From Actinomyces sp. AC-20-1 (lineage in GTDB: Bacteria; Actinomycetota; Actinomycetes; Actinomycetales; Actinomycetaceae): 64,000 bases of DNA. A model generated the notes under the pieces. The model was not told the origin of the DNA. It saw nothing but the letters and a program-made list of their open reading frames with translations, and did no database searches. The stretch lies in the NCBI RefSeq assembly GCF_023369555.1, contig NZ_JACJVC010000002.1, positions 124,001 through 188,000 of the forward strand, in the 5' to 3' direction. How positions within the stretch are numbered: the first letter of the stretch is position 1; the number at the start of each line of letters is the position of its first letter. Below, piece by piece: positions 1 to 6,774 of the stretch. Both the position numbers and the translations under genes were made by a program.

Positions 1-602
1 TGCCCGCCGCCGGCCGCCCATCCGGAGACGGCCGCGATGACGACCTTCGGCATGGTGCGGATGAGCCGCTGGACCTCCAGGATGTGCAGGCGCCCCGCCC
101 GGGCGGCGTCGACGCGCGACTGCCGGGCCGCGACCTCGTCGTCATGGACGCCGGCCTGTGCGCGGTCGGCCGGGCTGCCGGCCTCAACCGTCTCGTAGTG
201 GTAGCCGTCGCGCCCGCGGATGCGCTGGTCGCCACCGGAGCAGAACCCCCAGCCGCCGTCCCTGGGGGAGGGGCCGTTGCCGGTGAGGATGACGGCGCCG
301 ACGTCCCCGCTCCTCCGGGCGTGGTCGAGCACCCGGTAGAGCTCGTCCACGGTGTGGGGGCGGAAGGCGTTGCGCAGCTCGGGGCGGTCGAGGGCGACGC
401 GCACCACCGGCAGGTCGCGCAGCCACACGCCGTCGGCGTCGCGCTCACAGCCGCGGTGGTAGGTGACGTCGCTCAGGCCCCCCGGACCGGTCGAGCGGTT
501 GGCGAAGCCCTCGACCTCGCGCCAGCGGGAGGGGTCGAAGACCTGCGAGACCCGCTCGGACAGCGGGTGGGGCGACGGCGCGGCGGGGCGGGAGGTGCTC
601 AT
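1..602 (-). CDS. menB: 1,4-dihydroxy-2-naphthoyl-CoA synthase, N-terminal part (runs off left edge)
   Basis: MenB closes the second ring of the menaquinone head group, turning o-succinylbenzoyl-CoA into 1,4-dihydroxy-2-naphthoyl-CoA in the cytoplasm. The visible 200 residues contain the crotonase-fold oxyanion segment GFCSGGDQRIRG and the helix RLHILEVQRLIRTMPK followed by AAVSGWAAGGG, characteristic of MenB rather than general enoyl-CoA hydratases. The reading frame is open to base 1, so the C-terminal third is outside the window. The start is the ATG at 602; a TACCCT box ends 6 nt before it, so the mRNA may be leaderless. It lies 25 nt downstream of the small membrane gene on the same strand. 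Confidence 0.93.
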   Translation of the reverse strand, partial: MSTSRPAAPSPHPLSERVSQVFDPSRWREVEGFANRSTGPGGLSDVTYHRGCERDADGVWLRDLPVVRVALDRPELRNAFRPHTVDELYRVLDHARRSGDVGAVILTGNGPSPRDGGWGFCSGGDQRIRGRDGYHYETVEAGSPADRAQAGVHDDEVAARQSRVDAARAGRLHILEVQRLIRTMPKVVIAAVSGWAAGGG

Positions 603-608
603 GCGCCC

Positions 609-614
609 AGGGTA
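609..614 (-). promoter_or_regulatory. -10 box of menB (leaderless type)
   Basis: TACCCT on the minus strand, with 6 nt between it and the menB ATG at 602. Transcription would begin at or next to the start codon. No convincing -35 element. Confidence 0.55.
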
Positions 615-627
615 GGGGTGGGCGTCC

Positions 628-846
628 TCAGCGGGGCGCGTCCTCGTCGTGACCCTCCGGGGCCTCGTCGCGTCCGGGCGCCCCCGGCAGGGCCGTTCCG
701 AGGAGCTCGGCGGCGGCCCACATGAAGCCGAACGCTCCCAGCCACGCCCACCACGGGATGCCCCGGTGGAACAGCACCATCGTGAGGACGATGACGGCCG
801 CGAGCAGCGCCAGGTGCAGGTGCCGGGCCAGGGAGTGCGTGGACAT
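628..846 (-). CDS. small membrane protein, 72 residues
   Basis: I do not recognise the family. The 72-residue product has two closely spaced hydrophobic segments (about residues 10-25 and 30-52, the second rich in Trp and Phe) and an acidic, charged C-terminal tail, so it is probably a two-helix inner-membrane protein with the tail in the cytoplasm. Start choice is firm: AAGGAGG lies 8 nt upstream of the ATG at 846. It precedes menB on the same strand by 25 nt, but menB has its own promoter-like box, so no shared function is implied. Confidence 0.7.
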   Translation of the reverse strand: MSTHSLARHLHLALLAAVIVLTMVLFHRGIPWWAWLGAFGFMWAAAELLGTALPGAPGRDEAPEGHDEDAPR

Positions 847-959
847 GGTGGGACCTCCTTGTCGAGGCGCGAGCCTATACCCGGGCCTGTGCCCGAGCGC
901 CCGGCGGCGCGTCCCGGGTGCGCGGGCGCCGTCGTCGGCCACGGCCTGCCGGGCGCCGG

Positions 960-965
960 TAGCCT
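960..965 (+). promoter_or_regulatory. -10 box of arcA (leaderless type)
   Basis: TAGCCT with 7 nt to the ATG at 973; there is no Shine-Dalgarno sequence between them, as expected for a leaderless mRNA. Confidence 0.5.
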
Positions 966-972
966 GTGGGTC

Positions 973-2313
973 ATGACGCTCATGACGCAGAGCCCCGCCG
1001 CCGTCGACCCCGCCGCCCGCGAGGTCATCCCCGCCCAGGCGGGAGGCGGGCTCGTCGCCTCCGAGACGGGGCGCCTGCGCGAGGTCATCGTCCACCGGCC
1101 CGGTGCCGAGATCGCCCGCCTGACCCCCATCAACGCGGACTCGCTCCTCTTCGACGACGCCCTCAACGTGCGCCGGGCCCAGGCCGAGCACGACGCCCTC
1201 ACCGCCATCCTGCGCGCCGAGGGCGTCATCGTCCACGACTTCCGCGACCTGCTCACCGAGGCCCTGGCCCACCCGGGCGCCCGCGCCCTCGTCCTCGAGG
1301 AGGCCGTCGGCCCCCAGGCGGTGGGCGTGTCCACCTCCGAGGTCCTCACCGACTACCTCCAGGGCCTGGGCGACGCCGAGCTCGCCGAGGTCCTCCTGGC
1401 CGGCATCACCCGCACCGAGCTGAGACAGCGACTCGACGCCGCCGACTCGCGCACCCTGTTCCACACGACCTTCCTGTCCACCCTCGAGGGGCAGTTCGTC
1501 ATCACCCCGCTGCCCAACCACCTGTTCACGCGCGACGCCTCCGCCTGGCTCTACGGCGGCTGCCACGTCAACACCATGGCCCTCGCCCCCCGCCACCGCG
1601 AGGCCGTCAACTACGAGGCCGTCTACCGCTTCCACCCGGCCTTCGCGGGCCGCGGCCTGCTGTGGACCCAGCCGCACGGGGCCGGCCCGGCCACCACCGA
1701 GGGCGGCGACTTCCTCGTCCTGGGCAACCGCACCCTCGTCATGGGCCTGTCCCACCGCTCCACGGCCGCCGGCGTCGAGCGCCTGGCCACCCGGCTGTTC
1801 GACGACGGCGTCGCCGACCGCGTCATCGGCGTCCACATGCCCGACCGCGCCTTCTACACCGAGCTCGACGCCGTCATGCACCTGGACACCCTCATGACGA
1901 TGGTCGCCCCGGACACCTGCCTGCGCTTCGCGGGCTTCACCGACGTCACGACCGTCGAGATCGAGCCCGGTGCCGCCCGCGGCTCCACGAAGGGCCCGGC
2001 CCTGAGCGTCACCGTCCACGACGAGGCGGACATGGACCGGGTGCTCGCCCGCGCGGCCGGCGTCGACGCCCTGCGCGTCATCAGCCCGGACATGACCGAC
2101 GAGGCCGAGGCCCTGCGCGAGCTCGCCCGCGACTCCTGCAACGTCGTCGCCGTCGCCCCGAACCGGGTCATCGGCTACGCGCACAACGAGCGGGCCAACG
2201 ACGCCCTGCGGCGTGCGGGGGTGGAGGTCATCGAGACGCCGGGCGTCGAGCTCGTGCGCGGGCGCGGTGGCGCGCACTGCATGACCTGCCCCGTCACCCG
2301 CGACGCGGCCTGA
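973..2313 (+). CDS. arcA: arginine deiminase
   Basis: Hydrolyses L-arginine to citrulline and ammonia, the first step of the ADI pathway, in the cytoplasm. The 446-residue product has the family landmarks: [11 protein letters not shown] near residue 35, [22 protein letters not shown] (substrate-binding acid), HLDTLMTMV (catalytic His region) and the C-terminal [14 protein letters not shown] with the nucleophilic Cys. Usual family length is about 410, so the N-terminus is slightly long. The ATG at 973 was chosen because TAGCCT ends 7 nt before it; the frame stays open upstream but is not conserved. The partner arcB is 9.5 kb downstream; no arcC or arcD is in the window. Confidence 0.95.
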   Translation: MTLMTQSPAAVDPAAREVIPAQAGGGLVASETGRLREVIVHRPGAEIARLTPINADSLLFDDALNVRRAQAEHDALTAILRAEGVIVHDFRDLLTEALAHPGARALVLEEAVGPQAVGVSTSEVLTDYLQGLGDAELAEVLLAGITRTELRQRLDAADSRTLFHTTFLSTLEGQFVITPLPNHLFTRDASAWLYGGCHVNTMALAPRHREAVNYEAVYRFHPAFAGRGLLWTQPHGAGPATTEGGDFLVLGNRTLVMGLSHRSTAAGVERLATRLFDDGVADRVIGVHMPDRAFYTELDAVMHLDTLMTMVAPDTCLRFAGFTDVTTVEIEPGAARGSTKGPALSVTVHDEADMDRVLARAAGVDALRVISPDMTDEAEALRELARDSCNVVAVAPNRVIGYAHNERANDALRRAGVEVIETPGVELVRGRGGAHCMTCPVTRDAA

Positions 2314-2344
2314 GCCGGCGCGCCCCACCTCCTGGGGGCGCAGA

Positions 2345-2393
2345 ACGGCCTCCGGGCGGGCCGGTCACGCTGACCGACCCGCCCGGAGGCCGT
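2345..2393. terminator. bidirectional terminator between arcA and the lipoprotein gene
   Basis: Perfect 16-bp inverted repeat (2345-2360 with 2378-2393), core GGCCTCCGGGCGGG, with an inner 4-bp GGTC/GACC helix. It lies between two convergent genes. Confidence 0.8.
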
Positions 2394-2397
2394 CGTC

Positions 2398-2673
2398 TCA
2401 CTTCTTGTCGCTCATGGAGTCGTCGCTCATCGCGGTCTCGTCGGACATGGCGCCGTCGTGCATCGCGTCGTCGCTCATGGCCGTCTCGTCGCTCATGGCG
2501 CCGTCGTGCATGGCGTCATCGCCCATGGCTCCGTCGGGGGCGGTCGTGTCGGACATCGCCGGCTTGTTGTCGCTCATGGAGTCGTCGGACGAGCCGCAGG
2601 CGGCCAGGCCGAGGCCGGCGACGAGGCAGAGGGAGGCGGCGAGGGTACGGGTGATCACGGTGGTACGGCGCAT
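2398..2673 (-). CDS. Met/Asp/Ser-rich repeat lipoprotein
   Basis: A 91-residue predicted lipoprotein: basic N-terminus, hydrophobic core, lipobox LAAC with Cys26 as lipidation site, so it should be anchored to the outer face of the membrane. The mature part is almost only M, S, D, A, T, H and G, with ten Met residues; the 16-residue unit DDAMHDGAMSDETAMS occurs twice in tandem (residues 52-67 and 68-83). The style resembles pentapeptide MxKDx-type low-complexity proteins. AAGGAG precedes the ATG at 2673. It is divergent from dipZ, and both genes have matching SigK-like promoters. A metal-binding or sacrificial methionine role is inference only. Confidence 0.8.
   Translation of the reverse strand: MRRTTVITRTLAASLCLVAGLGLAACGSSDDSMSDNKPAMSDTTAPDGAMGDDAMHDGAMSDETAMSDDAMHDGAMSDETAMSDDSMSDKK
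2425..2520 (-). repeat. two 48-bp in-frame tandem repeats inside the lipoprotein gene
   Basis: Each unit encodes DDAMHDGAMSDETAMS. The DNA copies differ by a few substitutions, so this is an established repeat rather than an assembly duplication. Confidence 0.75.
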
Positions 2674-2731
2674 GAGGTGCTCCTTGTGTGTGGGGAATGA
2701 CGCGTCCGGGTCGGGCGCGCTGACATGAGGG

Positions 2732-2758
2732 GTTCGGAGCGGAGAAGGGTCTGGATCG
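2732..2758 (-). promoter_or_regulatory. SigK-like promoter of the lipoprotein gene
   Basis: On the minus strand CGATCC (2758-2753), 15 nt, CCGAAC (2737-2732). This resembles the mycobacterial SigK elements CCATCC / CCGAAT. The same hexamers with the same 15-nt spacer precede dipZ on the other strand. Confidence 0.6.
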
Positions 2759-2762
2759 ACGC

Positions 2763-2776
2763 GGATCACGTGATCC
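2763..2776. promoter_or_regulatory. perfect palindrome between the two divergent SigK-like promoters
   Basis: GGATCACGTGATCC, a 14-bp perfect dyad with no spacer, 5 bp from the -35 hexamer of the lipoprotein promoter. Candidate operator for an unknown regulator; it could be chance. Confidence 0.4.
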
Positions 2777-2804
2777 ATGCCACTGGCTGATCGTGGTGGG
2801 GAAC

Positions 2805-2831
2805 CGATCCGCGCGAGCGGCGGCACCGAAC
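2805..2831 (+). promoter_or_regulatory. SigK-like promoter of dipZ
   Basis: CGATCC (2805-2810), 15 nt, CCGAAC (2826-2831), leaving a leader of about 40 nt that carries a Shine-Dalgarno GGAAAGGA. Identical architecture to the divergent lipoprotein promoter. Confidence 0.6.
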
Positions 2832-2876
2832 CGGAGACAGGCGGGAGACACAGCCCCCGCCCGGAAAGGAACCCTC

Positions 2877-4577
2877 ATGGTGAGCCTCGCCCTTATCGGT
2901 GTGCTCGGCGGCTTCATCACCGCCATCTCCCCGTGCATTCTGCCCGTGCTGCCCGTCATCCTCGTCGCAGGGGGTGCCGGCGGCCGCGTCGGGAGCACGA
3001 TGACCCCGGAGGAGGACGGCGAGGCCCCCGCACGCGCCTCCCTGTCCAACCGCGCCCGCCCGTACCTCGTCGTCGGCGGCCTGGTCCTGTCCTTCACCTT
3101 CCTCACCCTCCTGGGCGCCACGGTCCTCAGCGCCCTCCACCTGCCCCAGGACATCGTCCGCTGGGTCGGCATCGTCCTGCTGGCGCTCATCGGCGTCGCC
3201 ATGATCGTGCCCCGCCTCATGGAGGTCCTCGAGCGCCCCTTCGCCCGGTTCCAGCAGCTGGGCTCGGCGAACCCGGACAACGGCTTCCTCCTGGGGCTCG
3301 TGCTCGGCGCCGCCTACGTCCCCTGCGTCGGACCGGTCCTCGCGGCCGTCTCCGTCGCCGGGGCCACCGGCCGCATCGGCACCGACACCGTCGTCCTGGC
3401 CGTCTCCTTCGGCCTGGGCACGGCCGTGCCCCTGCTCGCCTTCGCCCTGGCGGGCCGTGGCGTTGCCGAGCGCGTGCGCGCCTTCCGCACCCGCCAGCGC
3501 GCCATCCGCATCACCTCGGGCGCGCTCATGATCGCCCTGTCCCTCGGGCTGGCCCTCAACCTGCCCGCGGCCGTCCAGCGCGCCCTGCCCGACTACACCG
3601 CCGCCGTGCAGGAGCGCCTTGACCAGGCGCTCCACGGCGGCAGCACGGCCGGCGGCTGCGTGCCGGGAGCCGACCACCTGGCGGACTGCGGGCCGCTGCC
3701 GCAGCTGACGGGCGTGACCGCCTGGCTCAACACGCCGGACGAGAAGCCCCTGACCGACGAGCAGCGCGCCGGCAAGGTCACGCTCATCGACTTCTACGCC
3801 TACTCCTGCATCAACTGCCAGCGCTCCGCCCCCGGCATCGAGAAGCTGTACCAGACCTACCGCGAGGCGGGGCTGCAGGTCCTGGGCGTGCACTCGCCCG
3901 AGTACGCCTTCGAGCGCGACGTCGACAACGTCCGTGAGGGGACCCGGGCCCTCGGCCTCACCTACCCGGTCGCCGTCGACTCCGACCTGGCCACCTGGAC
4001 CGCCTTCGACAACCACTACTGGCCCGCCCACTACCTGGCCGACGCCCAGGGCACCCTGCGCCAGGTGTCCTACGGCGAGGGCCGCCAGGCCACCCTCGAG
4101 CGGCTCATCCGCGAGCTCCTGGTCGAGGCGGACCCGGACGTCGCGCTGCCCGACCCCGTCTTCACCTCCGACGACGCGGGGCTGGACGCGCGCACCCCGG
4201 AGACCTACCTCGGGGCCCAGCGCGCGCAGCGCTTCGTCGGCGGTGAGCTGAGCGAGGGGACGCACACCTACAGCCTCCCCGAGACCCAGCCCACGGACAC
4301 CTTCTCCCTCGACGGCACCTGGAGCGTCACGGGCGAGTCCATCAGCCCCGAGGGCGGCACCGGCCGGGTCCGCCTGGCCTGGCGGGGCAAGCAGGTCAAC
4401 CTCGTGGTCTCCGGCACCGGCGTGCTGCGCTGGAGCGTCGACGGCCAGCAGCACGAGCAGATGATCGACGGCGTCCCCAACGGTGTGTCACTGGTGGAGG
4501 TGCCCGAGACCTCCTCCGGCGTGCTCGACATCGAGGCGGACGATGGCCTGGAGCTGTACTCCTTCACCTTCGGGTGA
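2877..4577 (+). CDS. dipZ: DipZ-type CcdA/thioredoxin fusion, extracytoplasmic thiol reductase
   Basis: Carries reducing equivalents across the membrane to outer thiol proteins. The 567-residue chain has an N-terminal CcdA/DsbD membrane domain (about 1-235) with the paired cysteines ISPC20 and AAYVPC150, a thioredoxin-like domain with the active site YSCINC (Cys311 and Cys314), and a C-terminal beta-rich domain (about 430-567) as in mycobacterial DipZ. ATG at 2877 follows GGAAAGGA and starts right at the first membrane helix; an in-frame start at 2793 would add a polar tail and overlap the promoter. sigK and rskA follow directly; in Mycobacterium tuberculosis dipZ belongs to the SigK regulon. 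Confidence 0.9.
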   Translation: MVSLALIGVLGGFITAISPCILPVLPVILVAGGAGGRVGSTMTPEEDGEAPARASLSNRARPYLVVGGLVLSFTFLTLLGATVLSALHLPQDIVRWVGIVLLALIGVAMIVPRLMEVLERPFARFQQLGSANPDNGFLLGLVLGAAYVPCVGPVLAAVSVAGATGRIGTDTVVLAVSFGLGTAVPLLAFALAGRGVAERVRAFRTRQRAIRITSGALMIALSLGLALNLPAAVQRALPDYTAAVQERLDQALHGGSTAGGCVPGADHLADCGPLPQLTGVTAWLNTPDEKPLTDEQRAGKVTLIDFYAYSCINCQRSAPGIEKLYQTYREAGLQVLGVHSPEYAFERDVDNVREGTRALGLTYPVAVDSDLATWTAFDNHYWPAHYLADAQGTLRQVSYGEGRQATLERLIRELLVEADPDVALPDPVFTSDDAGLDARTPETYLGAQRAQRFVGGELSEGTHTYSLPETQPTDTFSLDGTWSVTGESISPEGGTGRVRLAWRGKQVNLVVSGTGVLRWSVDGQQHEQMIDGVPNGVSLVEVPETSSGVLDIEADDGLELYSFTFG

Positions 4578-4593
4578 GGCGGCCGCGGGGCCG

Positions 4594-4599
4594 TACCAT
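4594..4599 (+). promoter_or_regulatory. -10 box of sigK (leaderless type)
   Basis: TACCAT with 6 nt to the GTG at 4606. It looks like a housekeeping-type -10 box, so sigK may be transcribed independently of the dipZ promoter. Confidence 0.5.
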
Positions 4600-4605
4600 C
4601 CTGCT

Positions 4606-5244
4606 GTGGATCGTGACGAGGAGCTCGAGAGCGACGCGGCGCTGCTGGACGCCGTCGCGATGAGGGACGAGGCGGCCTTCGCGCGCCTGTACGACCGCTG
4701 GGCCGGCAGGCTGCTCGCCCTCATCGTGCACGTCCTGGTGGACCCCGCCCAGAGCGAGGAGGTCCTGCAGGAGGTCATGCTGGAGATCTGGCGCGACGCC
4801 GGCAGCTTCGACCGCGCCAGGGGCTCCGCCCGCGGCTGGATGGCGGTACGGGCCAGGCGGCGCGCGGTGGACCGGGTGCGCCAGTCCCAGGCGGCACGTG
4901 ACCGTGAGCAGCGCTGGCCCGCCGTCATGCCGGACGCCGACGTCACCGCCCAGCAGGTGGAGGACGCCGTCGAGGCCGAGGAGGTGCGCTCCGCGCTCGC
5001 GAGAGTGGGGGAGCCGCACCGCTCGACCCTCCTGGCAGCCTACGTCGGCGGACTCACGCACGCGCAGATCGCACGCCGCACGGGCGTGCCGCTGGGGACG
5101 GTCAAGTCCAGGATCCGCGACGGCGTCGCCAGGCTCCGTCGGGAGATGGGGCTGCTGGACGAGCAGATGACAGGTGCCGGCACCGGCCGGCAGGGCCAGG
5201 AGCCCCTGGCCGCCAGGCACGATCGACAGGAGGTGGGACGATGA
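4606..5244 (+). CDS. sigK: ECF RNA polymerase sigma factor, SigK type
   Basis: Directs RNA polymerase to a small extracytoplasmic-function regulon. The 212-residue protein has region 2 (FARLYDRWAGRLL ... VLQEVMLEIWRDAGSFD) and region 4 with the helix-turn-helix AQIARRTGVPLGTVKSRIRD near the C-terminus. The GTG at 4606 was chosen because TACCAT ends 6 nt before it and region 2 begins shortly after. Its stop overlaps the rskA ATG by 4 bp, the usual arrangement of a sigma factor with its cognate anti-sigma factor. The SigK assignment rests on the RskA partner and dipZ context as well as the sequence. Confidence 0.9.
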   Translation: MDRDEELESDAALLDAVAMRDEAAFARLYDRWAGRLLALIVHVLVDPAQSEEVLQEVMLEIWRDAGSFDRARGSARGWMAVRARRRAVDRVRQSQAARDREQRWPAVMPDADVTAQQVEDAVEAEEVRSALARVGEPHRSTLLAAYVGGLTHAQIARRTGVPLGTVKSRIRDGVARLRREMGLLDEQMTGAGTGRQGQEPLAARHDRQEVGR

Positions 5245-6059
5245 CCAGGGCAGGAGACGAGTCCGCCAACGTGCTGCCGGGCGCGTGGGACGAGGCCGAC
5301 GACGAGGCCCAGCTGGACCCCGAGGCGCTGGGCGCGCTCATGGCGTCCCTGCGCCCCGTGGCCCCCTCGGCGGCGCTACGGGAGGCCGTGCTCTCACAGG
5401 TGGCCTCAGCGGACACCGGTGAGAGCGGGCCGGGGGCGCTGGGCGGGCCCGAGGGGCCCGCCGGACCGCAGGAGCCGGCTGGGACAGCACGGCCCGAGGA
5501 GGGCGCCGTCGTCGTGCCGCTGCGCCGCCGCGCCCGGAGCAGGGGCGGGCTCGCCGGCTGGCGGCTGGTGGGCATGCGCGCGGCCGCCGTGGTCGCCCTC
5601 GTGGGCGTGGGCGTGGGCGTCGGCCGTTGGAGCGCCATGGACTCGATGGCGCCCACGGAGCACTTCGCCCACCTCAACCAGGCCCAGGACGTGCAGCGGG
5701 TGACCGACACGATGCCCGACGGGCACATCGCCACCCTCACGTGGTCGCAGGACATGAGCATGACGGCGCTGGCGCTGCCTCAGGAGATGATGGCGGCCTC
5801 GCAGGGCCACAGCCTGCAGGTGTGGCTCGTCAAGGACGGCGTGACGACCTCGCTGGGCCTGTACGACCCCAGCGGCGGCACGGGCTTCACCTTCATCGAC
5901 CTCATGCCGCAGGAGGGGGAGAGGGTCTTCATCACCCAGGAGCCGGAGGGCGGCTCGTCCCAGCCGACCGGGGAGCCCCTGGTGACCTTCGACGTCAACG
6001 CCGACGGCACGACCACCCGTGCCTCGCAGGCCCCGACGTCCCCGGGCTCCGAGGCCTGA
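5241..6059 (+). CDS. rskA: anti-sigma-K factor, membrane protein
   Basis: Holds SigK inactive at the membrane until regulated proteolysis releases it. The 272-residue protein has a short cytoplasmic N-terminus with EALGALMASLRPVAPSAALR (about residues 28-47), a Gly/Pro/Glu-rich linker, one membrane segment (about 111-128) and an extracytoplasmic RskA C-terminal domain (about 150-255) with HSLQVWLVKDG and FTFIDLMPQEGERVFITQEP. The ATG overlaps the sigK stop (ATGA), so translation is coupled. No clear terminator follows it. Confidence 0.9.
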   Translation: MTRAGDESANVLPGAWDEADDEAQLDPEALGALMASLRPVAPSAALREAVLSQVASADTGESGPGALGGPEGPAGPQEPAGTARPEEGAVVVPLRRRARSRGGLAGWRLVGMRAAAVVALVGVGVGVGRWSAMDSMAPTEHFAHLNQAQDVQRVTDTMPDGHIATLTWSQDMSMTALALPQEMMAASQGHSLQVWLVKDGVTTSLGLYDPSGGTGFTFIDLMPQEGERVFITQEPEGGSSQPTGEPLVTFDVNADGTTTRASQAPTSPGSEA

Positions 6060-6164
6060 GGACGCGCGGCGGAGGTACGGCACCGGCTCTCTCCAGCGGG
6101 CCTCGCAGGGCCTGCTCGTGCGTCACGTGCGCGCGTGCCCGGTCACGCCCACCGTCCGTCCTTC

Positions 6165-6392
6165 TCAGCACGTACCGAACACAGGCCGGTACGCGCCCCG
6201 AAGCCCCTCGAGCGCACGCTCCTGCGCACGCGCGTCGCCGGGGTGCGCTGCCCGGGCCACGAGCCGGGCATCAAGCCCCGCAACCCTACTGAGGGTGGCC
6301 AGCAGGTCCGGGTCCTGCTGGCCGAGCCCATGTACGTGCTCGATCTGGACCTGTGCCAGCTTGATCCAGGAACGCGCGGTGTCAGGCGTCAT
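6165..6392 (-). CDS. small hypothetical protein, possibly frameshifted at its 5' end
   Basis: Unrecognised 75-residue product, mostly helical, with IKLAQVQIEHVHGLGQQDPD near the start. The upstream gene ends in an ATGA overlap at 6426-6423, and the ATG there opens a 14-codon frame (MTGELSAKHRADDA) that stops just as this frame begins. A one-base shift near 6405 would join them into one protein of about 85 residues coupled to the upstream gene. Base composition looks less GC-rich than the neighbours. It may be half of a small two-gene module; no function can be assigned. Confidence 0.4.
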   Translation of the reverse strand: MTPDTARSWIKLAQVQIEHVHGLGQQDPDLLATLSRVAGLDARLVARAAHPGDARAQERALEGLRGAYRPVFGTC

Positions 6393-6422
6393 CTGCTCGA
6401 TGCTTCGCGCTCAGCTCCCCGG

Positions 6423-6686
6423 TCATGCGAGGACGGGCGCGTACCGCGGCATCGCAGCCAGCTCGGCCCGAAGCCTCGCCGTGTGCGCCTCGATGGCCTG
6501 GCGGTTGTCCGGGTCGACCGCACGGGCCTCGCGCATCACCCGAGACTGCTCGGACTGCCAGTGCTTCTCGTCCGCAGCGGTCATGGCCTCATCCATCCAC
6601 TCGACGTACCGGCCTCCGAGCTGGGTCGCCAGCTCACGCATCACGTCGTAGACCATCGGGTCGTCAAGACGGTCCCCATCACTCAT
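6423..6686 (-). CDS. small hypothetical helical protein
   Basis: Unrecognised 87-residue, charged, largely helical protein (YVEWMDEAMTAADEKHW, then RQAIEAHTARLRAELAAM). No membrane segment. The ATG at 6686 is supported by GGAGGTGAGG just upstream. It is followed, via an ATGA overlap at 6426-6423, by a second small reading frame, and a perfect dyad lies 47-66 nt upstream. Two short overlapping genes behind a dyad is an arrangement seen in toxin-antitoxin operons, but no family is visible, so this is only a possibility. Confidence 0.55.
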   Translation of the reverse strand: MSDGDRLDDPMVYDVMRELATQLGGRYVEWMDEAMTAADEKHWQSEQSRVMREARAVDPDNRQAIEAHTARLRAELAAMPRYAPVLA

Positions 6687-6732
6687 CGCGGGCCTCACCT
6701 CCGGCAACCCTGTCTACCCAGTCGGCCGACAA

Positions 6733-6752
6733 CGGTATCGGGTCAGATACCG
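6733..6752. promoter_or_regulatory. perfect dyad between galK-like gene and the small-gene pair
   Basis: CGGTATC, 6 nt, GATACCG. On the minus strand it follows the GHMP kinase stop by 22 nt and is followed by TTGT, so it may be that operon's terminator; equally it could be an operator for the small genes downstream. Confidence 0.45.
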
Positions 6753-6774
6753 GTTGAGGCGGGTGACGCGACGC

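Noticed and set aside
649-972. 108-codon upstream extension of arcA
   Set aside because: It overlaps the small membrane gene on the other strand and has no family similarity; the ATG at 973 has a -10 box at the right distance.
2405-2728. Plus-strand frame rich in Met/Ser/Ala opposite the lipoprotein gene
   Set aside because: It mirrors the repeats of the minus-strand lipoprotein, has no start signal and would run through the divergent promoter.
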